Source: Zobellia uliginosa
GTDB taxonomy: Bacteria; Bacteroidota; Bacteroidia; Flavobacteriales; Flavobacteriaceae
Assembly (NCBI RefSeq): GCF_900156625.1
Contig: NZ_FTOB01000002.1
Location: 1 to 64,000 of the forward strand
Direction: 5' to 3'
Length of the DNA: 64,000 bases
Both the position numbers and the translations under genes were made by a program. Of this stretch, positions 18,895 to 27,900 are shown piece by piece (the first letter of the stretch is position 1; the number at the start of each line of letters is the position of its first letter). The notes under the pieces were generated by a model. It was not told the origin of the DNA. It made no database searches and saw nothing but the letters and a program-made list of their open reading frames with translations.

Positions 18895-20025
18895 TTAGTC
18901 CATGAAGTACCAAAACTTGGGTTCTGTGCCCAGATCTTCTTTTAGTCTAAATACTTTCTTGTTTTCAAGTACCCATCTTATGGTGCTGTTAGGGTCTAAT
19001 AGATTGCCGAAAATTCTAGCTCCGGTAGGGCATGCTTCTACACAGGCCGGGTTTTTTCCTTTTCGCGTACGTTGCACACAGAAAGTACATTTCTCCATGA
19101 CGCCTTTCTTGCGCATTCTGTTCCCTAAGTAATGTTGATTTTTGTTTACTTCGTTTTCGGGAACTTCGGGTTTGCTCCAGTTAAAGCGTCTTCCATCGTA
19201 AGGGCAGGCGGCCATACAGTAACGGCAACCAACGCACCAATCGTAATCTATGACTACAAGTCCGTCTTCCTCTTTCCACGTTGCCTGCACGGGGCAAACT
19301 TCCACACAGGGAGGGTTATCGCAATGAAAACATTGTGTTCCCATATAGAAATGACCTTCTGCCGGCACCTCGTGGTAATAGTTGTCATCCGCTTTGTCGA
19401 ACTTGAAACCTTCCCCATCTTTCATCTCGTGTATGCGGATATATTGCATTTCTGAATTTCGGTCTTGGTTGTTCTCTTCTACACAGGCGCTGACACAATT
19501 CATATAGCCTTGGCACTTAGATATGTTGAAGGCATAGCCGAAGAGCACATCTTCTGCCGCATTTTCCGCGGTCATATTTATGTTTTTATTCGTCCGCAGT
19601 TCATAGGAGCGCATCAGTCTGTTTATAGTAGCTTGTTTTTCCTCATCGGTCATGAGTTTATAGTTTCCCTTAAACTGTTCCTCCCAATCGATCTGGGCCT
19701 TTTCCTTGGTATCACTTCCAGCGGTTACACTACATGAGGTGGTTATCGCGCCAGCACCGATTAAAAGGCTGGCAGTTAGTTTTTTAAAGGCACTCCTTCG
19801 GTCCATCTTTACATCAAAAACCTGCTCAAAGCCATCGCGGTGGCGTTCTTCGCCAATAGATGCATTAATGGCGGCCTCGTAAAACTCGTCGGCGCTTAGT
19901 TCCTCTTCTTTTTTTTGGCCGCTATTACAGCTTCCCTTAGATTTACCGCAACCACAAGAACCCGAAGATTCTTTTCTGTTATTTAGACCTAGGTCTAGAG
20001 AGTACCATTTTTTATTATCGCTCAT
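18895..20025 (-). CDS. Periplasmic four-cluster ferredoxin-like subunit (NrfC/DmsB type)
   Basis: A 376-residue protein with four Cys clusters for [4Fe-4S] centres: CSACVEEN, CFHCDNPPCVEVCP, CVGCRYCMAACP and CTFCVQRTRKGKNPACVEACP. A twin-arginine-like signal (DRRSAFKKLTASLLIGAG, about residues 73-90) lies internally, behind a Cys-rich N-terminal extension (SCGCGKSKGSC). Such displaced Tat signals are known in Bacteroidota molybdoenzyme partners. It would carry electrons from the NrfD-like subunit to the haem proteins. It lies 10 bp downstream of the tetrahaem lipoprotein gene. Confidence 0.85.
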   Translation of the reverse strand: MSDNKKWYSLDLGLNNRKESSGSCGCGKSKGSCNSGQKKEEELSADEFYEAAINASIGEERHRDGFEQVFDVKMDRRSAFKKLTASLLIGAGAITTSCSVTAGSDTKEKAQIDWEEQFKGNYKLMTDEEKQATINRLMRSYELRTNKNINMTAENAAEDVLFGYAFNISKCQGYMNCVSACVEENNQDRNSEMQYIRIHEMKDGEGFKFDKADDNYYHEVPAEGHFYMGTQCFHCDNPPCVEVCPVQATWKEEDGLVVIDYDWCVGCRYCMAACPYDGRRFNWSKPEVPENEVNKNQHYLGNRMRKKGVMEKCTFCVQRTRKGKNPACVEACPTGARIFGNLLDPNSTIRWVLENKKVFRLKEDLGTEPKFWYFMD

Positions 20026-20035
20026 ACCTTTATTT

Positions 20036-20665
20036 TTAATGACCTAAACCTTCGTTACGTTCTATAGCCGTTTTTGTATTGAATCGCACGGGCCATCTAG
20101 TTTCAAAACTGGGACTGTGCGGATTATGACAATTCACACAGGTGTTAGATGCTCGTGGAGGAGCCCATCCTGCTACTTTCTTGCCATGGGCACCACCTTT
20201 CCAATCTTCAAATTGATTCGAATGGCATTGTGCACATAGTTTGTAGCTTAAATTGAAATCTATATTTTTTCCTGTCAATGTATGTAGCTGGTTCATGTCT
20301 TCCCCGTTATGGCAGGTGGCACAGTTCATGGCATCGCTATTGGCGTGATCGAGTTTAATATCCCAGTGCGCTTTTGGCGCATCTTTACCGATCATCTGCG
20401 AGACCGGTTTACTATGGCACTCTGTACAGGCATATGATTTTATTTGTCCTTTCCGTTCTGGAATAAGGAAGGTATGTTCGCCTTCCGTGATTTCTATTAA
20501 CTCTGTATCGGTCAATAATCCTTCAGAAGTCAGGGGGCCATGATATGGTTTGCTTTCGCCTTCTATCTTATCGGATATCGAATGATATTCCCCTTCCTCT
20601 TTACAAGAGAATAAGGACATCCCTAGAAGTACAACTACGAAATATATTAGCGTTCTATTTTTCAT
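20036..20665 (-). CDS. Tetrahaem c-type cytochrome lipoprotein
   Basis: A 209-residue protein with a lipoprotein signal (lipid Cys in MSLFSCKEE, about residue 21) and four CXXCH haem-binding motifs: CTECH, CATCH, CAQCH and CVNCH. It resembles NapC/NrfH-like or cytochrome c3-type small multihaem proteins but has no N-terminal membrane anchor other than the lipid. Its start overlaps the end of the upstream napB-like gene by 11 bp. It is probably the electron relay between the NrfD/Fe-S pair and NapB/NapA (inference). Confidence 0.8.
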   Translation of the reverse strand: MKNRTLIYFVVVLLGMSLFSCKEEGEYHSISDKIEGESKPYHGPLTSEGLLTDTELIEITEGEHTFLIPERKGQIKSYACTECHSKPVSQMIGKDAPKAHWDIKLDHANSDAMNCATCHNGEDMNQLHTLTGKNIDFNLSYKLCAQCHSNQFEDWKGGAHGKKVAGWAPPRASNTCVNCHNPHSPSFETRWPVRFNTKTAIERNEGLGH

Positions 20666-21377
20666 TTAGTTTATCGAATTGTCTTAGAAATGTATTCGCA
20701 TCAACGGTTGGTTGCTCACTATGTTTTGGCAAATGACATTGTCTACAATTAATACGGTCCGGATGCGAAACCCTAATTTCCTTAGGGGCACTTGGTCCTC
20801 CGTGACACGAAATACAGTTTTCTCTCATTTGTAATTGATGCGGTATCATTGGTGGACCTCCTAGCAATGCATTATTTGCACCGAGTCCCACTTTTGGTGG
20901 TTCCGGTTTTGTAAATCCATTTTCTTTAAAGTTGCTAGTGGTGTTTTGGGTAACGTGGCATTGACGACAGTTTACCATTTCCGGATGCGGGGTAACAGGG
21001 GCATAGGCATTGAATTTTTCTACAAAACCACCGTTCTGGTGACATTGTATACACGTGTTGCCTCCAAAGCTGCGCTCTTTTGCTACAGGGTGGGGAATAC
21101 TTGGCGGTGCTCCCGGATAGGCCCTGTTATCATAATACGTGTCTAGTGTACGTTGGTGGTTTTCATCTACGGGCATATTCAGGTAATCCAAACCTGCACC
21201 TGCATCGTCAAATCGTCTGAAAGCACCACTTTCCGATGGAATAAAGTTTCCCGTAGGCGTTTCGATAACAGGTGTGTAGGCTTCTTCCAAACCCTGTTCA
21301 TAGCTGTAGTTCCATACCACGATAAAGGCGATAAAGATCACCACAAAAAACGATATGATTCCAAGTCTTTTTTTCAT
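20655..21377 (-). CDS. napB: NapB-like nitrate reductase cytochrome subunit, duplicated (four haems)
   Basis: A 240-residue protein with an N-terminal membrane or signal helix. The NapB signature is present: RAYPGAPPSIPHP, then CIQCH, APVTPHPEM and CRQCH. NapB normally ends there as a dihaem protein. Here a second, shorter copy of the same pattern follows: GGPPMIPHQLQMRENCISCH, then VSHPDRINCRQCH. This gives four CXXCH motifs in two repeated units. It lies 3 bp downstream of napA. It passes electrons to the NapA Fe-S cluster. Confidence 0.8.
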   Translation of the reverse strand: MKKRLGIISFFVVIFIAFIVVWNYSYEQGLEEAYTPVIETPTGNFIPSESGAFRRFDDAGAGLDYLNMPVDENHQRTLDTYYDNRAYPGAPPSIPHPVAKERSFGGNTCIQCHQNGGFVEKFNAYAPVTPHPEMVNCRQCHVTQNTTSNFKENGFTKPEPPKVGLGANNALLGGPPMIPHQLQMRENCISCHGGPSAPKEIRVSHPDRINCRQCHLPKHSEQPTVDANTFLRQFDKLNEK

Positions 21378-21380
21378 AGT

Positions 21381-23708
21381 CTAGGCTCTTTCAACTTTTA
21401 CCGCACATTTTTTATAATCCGGTTCTTTGGAAATAGGGCAGAAAGAGTCTAGGGTAACATCGTTAATGAGCATGTTCTCATCAAAGAAGGGAACGAATAC
21501 TTGCCCTTTTGTAGGTAAACCTCTTTCGTTGATCGATGCCGGCAGCGTACAAGAACCCCGGCGAGAGGTGATTTTAATGTTTTCCCCGTTTCTAATCCCT
21601 AAAGATTTTGCATCGTCTGGATGAAACTCTGCATAGGCATTGGGCATGGCTTGATGTAGAACGGGAATTCTACGCGTCATGGATCCTGTATGCCAATGTT
21701 CTACAACACGGCCTGTGTTGAGCCAAAACGGATATTCTTGATCAGGTTTCTCAGGGGCGTCTTCAAAAGGACGTTGCCATATAACCGCTTTGCCATCTGG
21801 TTTTCCATAGAAATGAAAGTCTTCTCCATTGGAACAAGCAGGGTCGTATTTGGCATTATAACGCCATTGGGTGGACTTTCCATTTACATAAGGCCAGATA
21901 GCTCCGGACTCTTTCTCTAAGACTTCAAGTGGTGCCATACCGTGTTTTGCGCCTTCGTGAAATTGTCTGTATTCGTTGTATATTTCTTCTACGTGATTTT
22001 CTTTGCTATAAGGGAAGAGGTCTTCAAAACCCATTCGTCTTGCTACTTCAATGAACATCCAAGTATCTGGTGTTGCCTCTCCGGGGGATTCGACCATTTT
22101 TTGCCAATACTGTGTTCTTCGCTCAGAATTACCATAGAGTCCGCCTTTCTCAATATGCCAAGCAGCAGGGAGAATAACATCGGCTACATCCGTAGTAGGT
22201 GTGGGGAAAACATCTGAAACTACGACGAAACAAGATTTCTTTTCCATTGCTGGACGGTAACGACTGGTCTTAGGCAATGAAACTAGAGGATTGGTAGCTT
22301 GTACCCAGATAAAATTAATATCTCCGCGGTCTACTGCGCGGAACATTTCAGTGGCATGATAGGTAGGTTTGGATGGAATACGCTCCACGGGAACCTTCCA
22401 GATTTTAGCGGCCATTTCCCTGTCTTTCTTATTCATTACAACCCCATGCGGTAATTTGTGGGTAAAGGTTCCCACCTCACGGGCGGTACCACAAGCAGAA
22501 GGTTGGCCTGTTAATGAAAAAGGACCGTTACCCGGTTGCGATATTTTACCGGTAAGTAAATGAATATTGTAAACAAGGTTGTTTATCCATGTTCCTCGGG
22601 TGTGTTGGTTCATTCCCATACACCAATAAGACACTACTTTTTTATTGGGATCCCCATAAATTGCCGCTAGGTATTTAATGTCCTTTACGGAAACCTTGGA
22701 ATACTTCGCCACTTTTTCAGGACTGTAATCCTTGAGGAATTCTTTATACGCCTCAAAATCTATTTTCTCTGGCTTATCCGTAAACTGAAAATTGTCTTCT
22801 AGACCATAGCCAATATGGGTAAGGCCTTTGCTAAAGCTACAATGTTTTTCAACAAAGGATTTATTGACCCATCCGTTTTGAATGATCTCATAACAAATGG
22901 CATTGGCTACCGCCAAGTCGGTTTGGGGTTCAAATAAGATCGATTTATCGGAAGCCGTACTTGAACGTGTAGTTCGTGTAGCGAAATCTATAATTTTAGC
23001 ACCGCGCTTCGCTTTCTGTTCGAGCATTCTTGAGAATAGCACCGGGTGCATTTCGGCCATATTGTTTCCCCAGGTAACAAAGTAATCGGCGTGATCAATA
23101 TCTTCATAACAGCCCATGGGCTCATCCGCTCCAAAAGAGGTTAAGAATCCTGTTACGGCACTTGCCATACAAAGGCGTGCATTACAATCGAGGTTATTGG
23201 TGCCTATGGCCCCTTTCATGAATTTAGAAGCGATATAGCCTTCCGGTATCGTAGATTGTCCTGAAGTATACATGGCCACGGAATCCTTACCGTTCTGGGC
23301 AATGCTTTCTTTCATTTTTGAAGCAACAAGGTCTAAAGCTTCATTTAATGGGGTTTCTACATAGTTGCCGTTTTTCTTTACTAGGGCGGTTTTAAGTCTG
23401 TCCTTAGATTGGATACACATGATCTGGTGGTATCCCTTTACACACAACAATCCCTTGTTTACAGATGAATTGGGGTCACCCTTTACAGCTACGGCCTTTC
23501 CATTTTCAGTCCCTACAAGAATTCCACAACCTACACCACAAAATCGACAAGGACCCTTTTTCCAATCCAGGTTGGCATTATCGGGAATTCCTTTCTCTTG
23601 CTCACTGGCAAATACAATGCCGGGGAACATCGATGCGGCTGCAGTAATTGCAGACAACATGGCCATTTTCTTTATAAAATTCCTTCTGTTGGTTAGAGAA
23701 TCGTACAT
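21381..23708 (-). CDS. napA: Periplasmic nitrate reductase catalytic subunit
   Basis: A 775-residue molybdopterin enzyme that reduces nitrate to nitrite in the periplasm. The Tat signal RRNFIKKMAMLSA lies at residues 8-20. The [4Fe-4S] site is CRFCGVGCGILVG plus GLLCVKGYH about residues 55-92. Mo-bis-MGD binding blocks are visible through the middle (CMGMNQHTRGTW, LTGQPSACG) and the C-terminal MopB domain ends VPFFDEN...FCPISKEPDYKKCAVKV. Length and order fit monomeric NapA. It is encoded between napD and napB. Confidence 0.93.
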   Translation of the reverse strand: MYDSLTNRRNFIKKMAMLSAITAAASMFPGIVFASEQEKGIPDNANLDWKKGPCRFCGVGCGILVGTENGKAVAVKGDPNSSVNKGLLCVKGYHQIMCIQSKDRLKTALVKKNGNYVETPLNEALDLVASKMKESIAQNGKDSVAMYTSGQSTIPEGYIASKFMKGAIGTNNLDCNARLCMASAVTGFLTSFGADEPMGCYEDIDHADYFVTWGNNMAEMHPVLFSRMLEQKAKRGAKIIDFATRTTRSSTASDKSILFEPQTDLAVANAICYEIIQNGWVNKSFVEKHCSFSKGLTHIGYGLEDNFQFTDKPEKIDFEAYKEFLKDYSPEKVAKYSKVSVKDIKYLAAIYGDPNKKVVSYWCMGMNQHTRGTWINNLVYNIHLLTGKISQPGNGPFSLTGQPSACGTAREVGTFTHKLPHGVVMNKKDREMAAKIWKVPVERIPSKPTYHATEMFRAVDRGDINFIWVQATNPLVSLPKTSRYRPAMEKKSCFVVVSDVFPTPTTDVADVILPAAWHIEKGGLYGNSERRTQYWQKMVESPGEATPDTWMFIEVARRMGFEDLFPYSKENHVEEIYNEYRQFHEGAKHGMAPLEVLEKESGAIWPYVNGKSTQWRYNAKYDPACSNGEDFHFYGKPDGKAVIWQRPFEDAPEKPDQEYPFWLNTGRVVEHWHTGSMTRRIPVLHQAMPNAYAEFHPDDAKSLGIRNGENIKITSRRGSCTLPASINERGLPTKGQVFVPFFDENMLINDVTLDSFCPISKEPDYKKCAVKVERA

Positions 23709-23719
23709 AGCTATATAAA

Positions 23720-23953
23720 TTATTGAGGGGTGTTAAAACCAGAAACTAAAGCCAGTAGTTTTAGACTGCTTAGGGCTTCAATTTTTTCTTTTAGAATTTC
23801 GTCTTCTTTGTCGTTTAGGGTGTCGGTTACCAATGCCAAAATATTTTGATTCTCTGCAGGAAGTACCTCACATTGATCGAAACCTTTTAAAGCGGCTAAT
23901 AACTCGTCTTTCCGCCCTGCAATAGGATGTGCTAAATAACTTTTGATAGGCAT
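23720..23953 (-). CDS. napD: NapD-like NapA maturation chaperone
   Basis: A 77-residue protein when started at the ATG at 23953 (MPIKSYLAHP), typical of NapD, which binds the NapA Tat signal until the cofactor is loaded. A start 22 codons earlier is possible but adds unlike sequence. The small ferredoxin-like fold is suggested by AGRKDELLAALKG and LVTDTLNDKEDEIL. First gene of the nap operon, 12 bp before napA. A possible Crp/Fnr-type site lies about 95 bp upstream. Confidence 0.75.
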   Translation of the reverse strand: MPIKSYLAHPIAGRKDELLAALKGFDQCEVLPAENQNILALVTDTLNDKEDEILKEKIEALSSLKLLALVSGFNTPQ

Positions 23954-24046
23954 ACTGTGTTGGTTATATGAGTGTGAAAACTCCGAATTTTCGTTCAAAG
24001 TTGTCTTATAATTTAACAAAAATAGGGGGGTATTTTCCTAGAAAAG

Positions 24047-24060
24047 ATGATAAATGTCAT
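24047..24060. promoter_or_regulatory. Candidate Crp/Fnr-family operator upstream of napD
   Basis: ATGATAAATGTCAT, a near-palindrome of form TGAT-N4-GTCA, in the divergent space between the nap operon and moeA. The same TGAT-N4-GTCA form recurs before the porin gene at 27873-27884. Fnr/NnrR-type regulators bind TTGAY-N4-RTCAA-like sites. The assignment is inference. Confidence 0.35.
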
Positions 24061-24270
24061 AGGGTGAATCATAAATCAATCGCTATATTTGAATGGAAAT
24101 AACGATTATTTGTCATTCATACTCTCGTAATACATAGGGTTATTCACGAAGAGAATCAAATAGTGGAGATTACGTAGATTTTAAGGGTTTTGTTGTTACT
24201 GATGTGCTTGTATAAGTTTGTTGGTATCTAAAATCATTTCATCTATTAAAATTAAGAAGGCAGGGAAATA

Positions 24271-25452
24271 ATGATAGATACTACTACGGCGTTGGAATTG
24301 GTTTTGAAACATGGCACGCTCAATACCGATTTTTTTGAGGTAGACCTGAAAGATGCGCTAGATTATGTTGTAGCCAAAGATGTTGTTTCAAGAATAGATA
24401 TGCCGCCATTCAGGCAATCGGCTATGGATGGTTACGCACTTCATGTGCACGATGATTTTACATATACAGTGGTGGGGGAAGTACAGGCCGGTGATCACAA
24501 TGATCCTACTTTACGTAAAGGCGAGGCTGTCCGTATTTTTACGGGAGCACCTGTTCCCACTTCGGCAAATACGGTAGTCATGCAAGAAAGGGTAACCTTA
24601 GATGGCAATAAGATTATCGTAGAAGGATCCCCGAAGGTGAACATGAACATCAGGCCCAAAGCGGAACAAATAAAAGCAGGAGGTATTGCCATACATAAAG
24701 GAACTACGATCAAAGGGGGTCATATCGGATTTTTAGCCAGTCTGGGGCTTACTAAGATTACGGTTTCTAAAAAACCATCGGTCGCCATTGTCGTTACAGG
24801 AAACGAATTAGTGGCCCCGGGTATGCCCTTATCCTATGGTGAGATATACGAATCCAATGGGGCGATGCTGAGGGCTGTGCTAAACGAACTAGGCTACAAA
24901 AACACTTCTGTGGTGACTATTAGGGACGACTATGATACCACCAAAAATGTATTAAGTGATACTTTAGGGAAATACGATGTTGTTGTCGTTACGGGCGGGG
25001 TATCCGTAGGGGATTACGATTTTGTAGGAAAAGCATTTAAGGCCATTGGGGTACAAGAGATTTTTTATAAGGTGAAACAAAAACCGGGAAAACCCCTGTT
25101 TTTCGGTAAAAAGGAAGAGACATCCATATTTGGGCTTCCCGGAAATCCTGCTGCTGCCCTTAGTTGTTTTTATATCTATGTATATCCTCTTTTAAAGAAA
25201 TATGAAGGGGCGGAGCATATGAACCTTCCCACTATTTCTTTGCCCTTGTTATCTGATTACACGGTAAAAGGAACTCAGGCGCAATTTTTAAAAGCTCGAA
25301 TAGAAGGTGCCGGAGTGCGCATTTTGGGAGGACAAAGTTCTGCCATGGTGCAGGCTTTTGGAGATGCCAATGCCCTGGTTTGCCTACCTGTAAATTCTAT
25401 GGAAATTAAAAAAGGCCAGAACGTAAAAACACTGCTATTGCCCACCAAATAA
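24271..25452 (+). CDS. moeA: Molybdopterin molybdenumtransferase MoeA
   Basis: A 393-residue enzyme that inserts molybdate into adenylylated molybdopterin. Recognisable blocks are MPPFRQSAMDGYA near residue 50, GEAVRIFTGAPVP, VVTGNELV, YESNG, VVVTGGVSVGDYDFV (MPT-binding) and FGLPGNPAA. It is divergent from the nap operon whose NapA needs the cofactor, and is followed at 9 bp by a ModE-like regulator and by moaE. moaA, moaC, moaD and mob genes are not in the window. Confidence 0.93.
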   Translation: MIDTTTALELVLKHGTLNTDFFEVDLKDALDYVVAKDVVSRIDMPPFRQSAMDGYALHVHDDFTYTVVGEVQAGDHNDPTLRKGEAVRIFTGAPVPTSANTVVMQERVTLDGNKIIVEGSPKVNMNIRPKAEQIKAGGIAIHKGTTIKGGHIGFLASLGLTKITVSKKPSVAIVVTGNELVAPGMPLSYGEIYESNGAMLRAVLNELGYKNTSVVTIRDDYDTTKNVLSDTLGKYDVVVVTGGVSVGDYDFVGKAFKAIGVQEIFYKVKQKPGKPLFFGKKEETSIFGLPGNPAAALSCFYIYVYPLLKKYEGAEHMNLPTISLPLLSDYTVKGTQAQFLKARIEGAGVRILGGQSSAMVQAFGDANALVCLPVNSMEIKKGQNVKTLLLPTK

Positions 25453-25461
25453 CAGTTTGTC

Positions 25462-25803
25462 ATGAACGATTACAAAATAAAAAGTAGGATTTGGATCGAA
25501 GTAGGGGATAATGTTTTGCTTGGTGAGGGAAGAGTGCGTTTGCTAAAGGAAATTGCGGCACAAGGCTCATTGTCAAAAGCGGCAAAGTCTATCGGTATGT
25601 CTTATAAGAAAGCATGGACGTTAGTAGATGCCGTGAATAAATCGGCAAAAGAAGCCGTGGTAACTACATCTGTTGGTGGACAAAAAGGAGGTGGGACGGT
25701 TGTTACACCTTATGGAAAAAATCTAATAGCCGCTTTTGAGCAAATCAATAAAAAGTGTTGGGAATTTCTTGACCAAGAGTTTGAAAGCCTAGACGGAATT
25801 TAA
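25462..25803 (+). CDS. ModE-like winged-helix regulator (N-terminal domain only)
   Basis: A 113-residue protein matching the LysR-type winged-helix domain of ModE: LLGEGRVRLLKEIAAQGSLSKAAKSIGMSYKKAWTLVDAVN (residues ~18-58), then GGQKGGGTVVTPYG. The C-terminal molybdate-binding (TOBE) domains of E. coli ModE are absent, as in many stand-alone members. It probably tunes Mo-dependent genes. It lies 9 bp after moeA in one operon. Confidence 0.85.
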   Translation: MNDYKIKSRIWIEVGDNVLLGEGRVRLLKEIAAQGSLSKAAKSIGMSYKKAWTLVDAVNKSAKEAVVTTSVGGQKGGGTVVTPYGKNLIAAFEQINKKCWEFLDQEFESLDGI

Positions 25804-25897
25804 GAAAAACGAATCAGGATTACTTCTGTAGTAAGGGACCTGTAGAATCAATAAAAGTAATATCATAAATTTATAGTAAAGAAAATAGGATTAAAAA

Positions 25898-26338
25898 ATG
25901 GGCACTACTTATAAAAACGTATTTAAACAAGGCGCTATTTCTTCGGCATTTATAGCGGAATCTATTGCCAAACACCAATCTAAAACCGGTATTGGCGCGC
26001 ATAACATTTTTCTAGGTCAAGTACGGGCCGATGTTGTAGACGATAAAAAAGTTGCCGCAATAGAGTATACCGCATATGAAGATATGGCGAACAAAAAATT
26101 CCACGAGATAAGGGAAGCTACTTTTGAAAAATTCAATCTTAGCTGTATGCATATCTACCATAGTTTGGGAGCGGTTAAATCGGGAGAGATATGTCTATTC
26201 GTTTTTGTGTCATCGCCCAGGCGGAAAGAAGTCTTTAAGGCGTTGGAATATGTGGTAGAGGCCATTAAGGCCGATGTGCCTGTCTTTGGAAAGGAGATAT
26301 TTGAGGATGCATCTTCGCAATGGAAGGTAAACAGCTAG
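25898..26338 (+). CDS. moaE: Molybdopterin synthase catalytic subunit MoaE
   Basis: A 146-residue protein of the MoaE family, which with MoaD converts precursor Z to molybdopterin. Motifs: HNIFLGQVR near residue 38, AIEYTAYEDMA, MHIYHSLGAVKSGEICLFV, SSPRRKEVFKAL and VPVFGKEIFED with the catalytic Lys region. Third gene of the moeA-modE-moaE run. The following 180 bp (26340-26522) before the convergent porin gene show no clear gene. Confidence 0.9.
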   Translation: MGTTYKNVFKQGAISSAFIAESIAKHQSKTGIGAHNIFLGQVRADVVDDKKVAAIEYTAYEDMANKKFHEIREATFEKFNLSCMHIYHSLGAVKSGEICLFVFVSSPRRKEVFKALEYVVEAIKADVPVFGKEIFEDASSQWKVNS

Positions 26339-26522
26339 CCCTATGGTCGCTGGTACCCGGCCTTCCCCTAAATTCCCTATTATGACGTTCTCGACCACGG
26401 TAAAAGAGTGTATTGGTTGGGAGTCTCCATACTAAGGCTTTCGGGTAGCGAAGCCGTAGTAGGAAAGGACATTGCTCTGATCATAGGGAAAATGGGCTCT
26501 ATATGTTGAGGTAGCTGTATTC

Positions 26523-27815
26523 TTAGTTTGATGCTTTACCCAAATTTGTTTTAAAAAGGTTTGGATTGATCCTTAGTTGAACCCATCCCCAGTTGTTTGT
26601 ATTGTCACTTGGTCTGCCACCTTTTACAAGAGTCATACTATCCGAAGCAAACATGTGGGAATAGCCTACATTTAGCTTTACATTCTTCATTAGGGCTTGT
26701 GTATATACCAAATCTAATTCCGTTCCTAAATAAGCATCGGCATCTCCGGTAAGGTCTGCATTGGCACTAAAATAATGTCCTTTTAGCAATAGGTTCGATT
26801 TTTCGCCCGTGGTAAAGACGATTTTTCCGTACACATCATTAAGTCCGACATTGTTAGCATGGTTGCCTACATAAAAATAATCCATGAATCCATTAAACTT
26901 GTGATTGGTTCCATAAAGGGGAAAAAACGATTTGTTCTTGGAGTCGCCGTCTTGATGGGTTCCGCTTAAAAGCTCAACACCTAATCCATAGAGAAATTTA
27001 TTAGATGTATAAGTAGCCTCTAAAGCTAATTGATACGCTGCTAAATCCGTTGTTGCGTTTGCTTTCCCAAATTGATAATAAGCACTACCGGCAAAATGTA
27101 CTTTTTGTACTGGGAACTTAAAGTAAGCACCTGTAGTCTGTCTATAGGAAACGCCGTCTGCAATATCATTGGCATCACCGGTAAAATCTTGAAACCCCGT
27201 ATTAAGAAAAAGAAAGCTCACGGAACTTTTCTCCCAAGATTGCTTTAGGTAGGCATACTGCATGGATTTATAAGTGAAAAAACCTTGAATATTGTATGCC
27301 GTTCCTTCGTTACTTGCCGCTTCTTGGCTAAAGGCCCCACCTAAGTCGAGCATAAAACTATCCTTCTTGTAGCTTATGATGGCAGCATCGTGAAAACGTC
27401 CTTGCATGGCCCAATCCAAACCGCCAAAAATACGTTGGTCGTCATAAGAAATTACTTGTCTACCTAGCTTGGTAGACCAATTTTCGTTGAATTGTAATTG
27501 TGCCCAAGCTTGAAATAAAGAGAAAGAATCGTTTCCGTCTATCGCTAAAATTTGTCGGGTGTCTCCCCAAGTGCTCACATCCTGTACCGCAATGAACAGT
27601 TTTAGTTTTTCTGCGGAGTAACCAATATTCAGACGGGTACGTTGGTTTACGAAGGCTGCGGGATCGGCATTGGTAGGAAAAAGGTTGTTGTACCCGTGGC
27701 GATATTCAAATCGGGCCCTTAGATCCGCATCAACTTCCAGTGTTTGCGCAGTTAATGGAATACAACTGAAAATAAGTAAAAATAGAATGCCTATTTGAAG
27801 TCTTCGTAGGGTCAT
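26523..27815 (-). CDS. Alginate-export-family-like outer membrane porin
   Basis: A 430-residue beta-barrel with a signal peptide (residues 1-23, ending PLTAQT). It resembles the alginate export / AlgE-like barrel family, which in Bacteroidota covers many non-alginate porins: DADLRARFEYRHGY at the start, QRTRLNIGYSAEKLKLFIAV, LGRQVISYDDQRIFGG, LDLVYTQALMKNVKLNVGYSHMFA. It sits beside the nitrate and molybdenum genes and has an operator-like site of the same form as napD. A role in nitrate or nitrite passage is thus possible, but only by inference. Confidence 0.75.
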   Translation of the reverse strand: MTLRRLQIGILFLLIFSCIPLTAQTLEVDADLRARFEYRHGYNNLFPTNADPAAFVNQRTRLNIGYSAEKLKLFIAVQDVSTWGDTRQILAIDGNDSFSLFQAWAQLQFNENWSTKLGRQVISYDDQRIFGGLDWAMQGRFHDAAIISYKKDSFMLDLGGAFSQEAASNEGTAYNIQGFFTYKSMQYAYLKQSWEKSSVSFLFLNTGFQDFTGDANDIADGVSYRQTTGAYFKFPVQKVHFAGSAYYQFGKANATTDLAAYQLALEATYTSNKFLYGLGVELLSGTHQDGDSKNKSFFPLYGTNHKFNGFMDYFYVGNHANNVGLNDVYGKIVFTTGEKSNLLLKGHYFSANADLTGDADAYLGTELDLVYTQALMKNVKLNVGYSHMFASDSMTLVKGGRPSDNTNNWGWVQLRINPNLFKTNLGKASN

Positions 27816-27871
27816 AATAGCTAGTTTATAACATTTGACAACAAAGGTTCGCTATTTGAATTTCAATAAAT

Positions 27872-27885
27872 ATGATATTTGTCAC
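27872..27885. promoter_or_regulatory. Candidate Crp/Fnr-family operator upstream of porin gene
   Basis: ATGATATTTGTCAC, i.e. TGAT-N4-GTCA, about 57 bp before the porin start. It shares both half-sites and spacing with the napD site at 24047-24060. Confidence 0.35.
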
Positions 27886-27900
27886 TTAAGTAAGTCGGTT

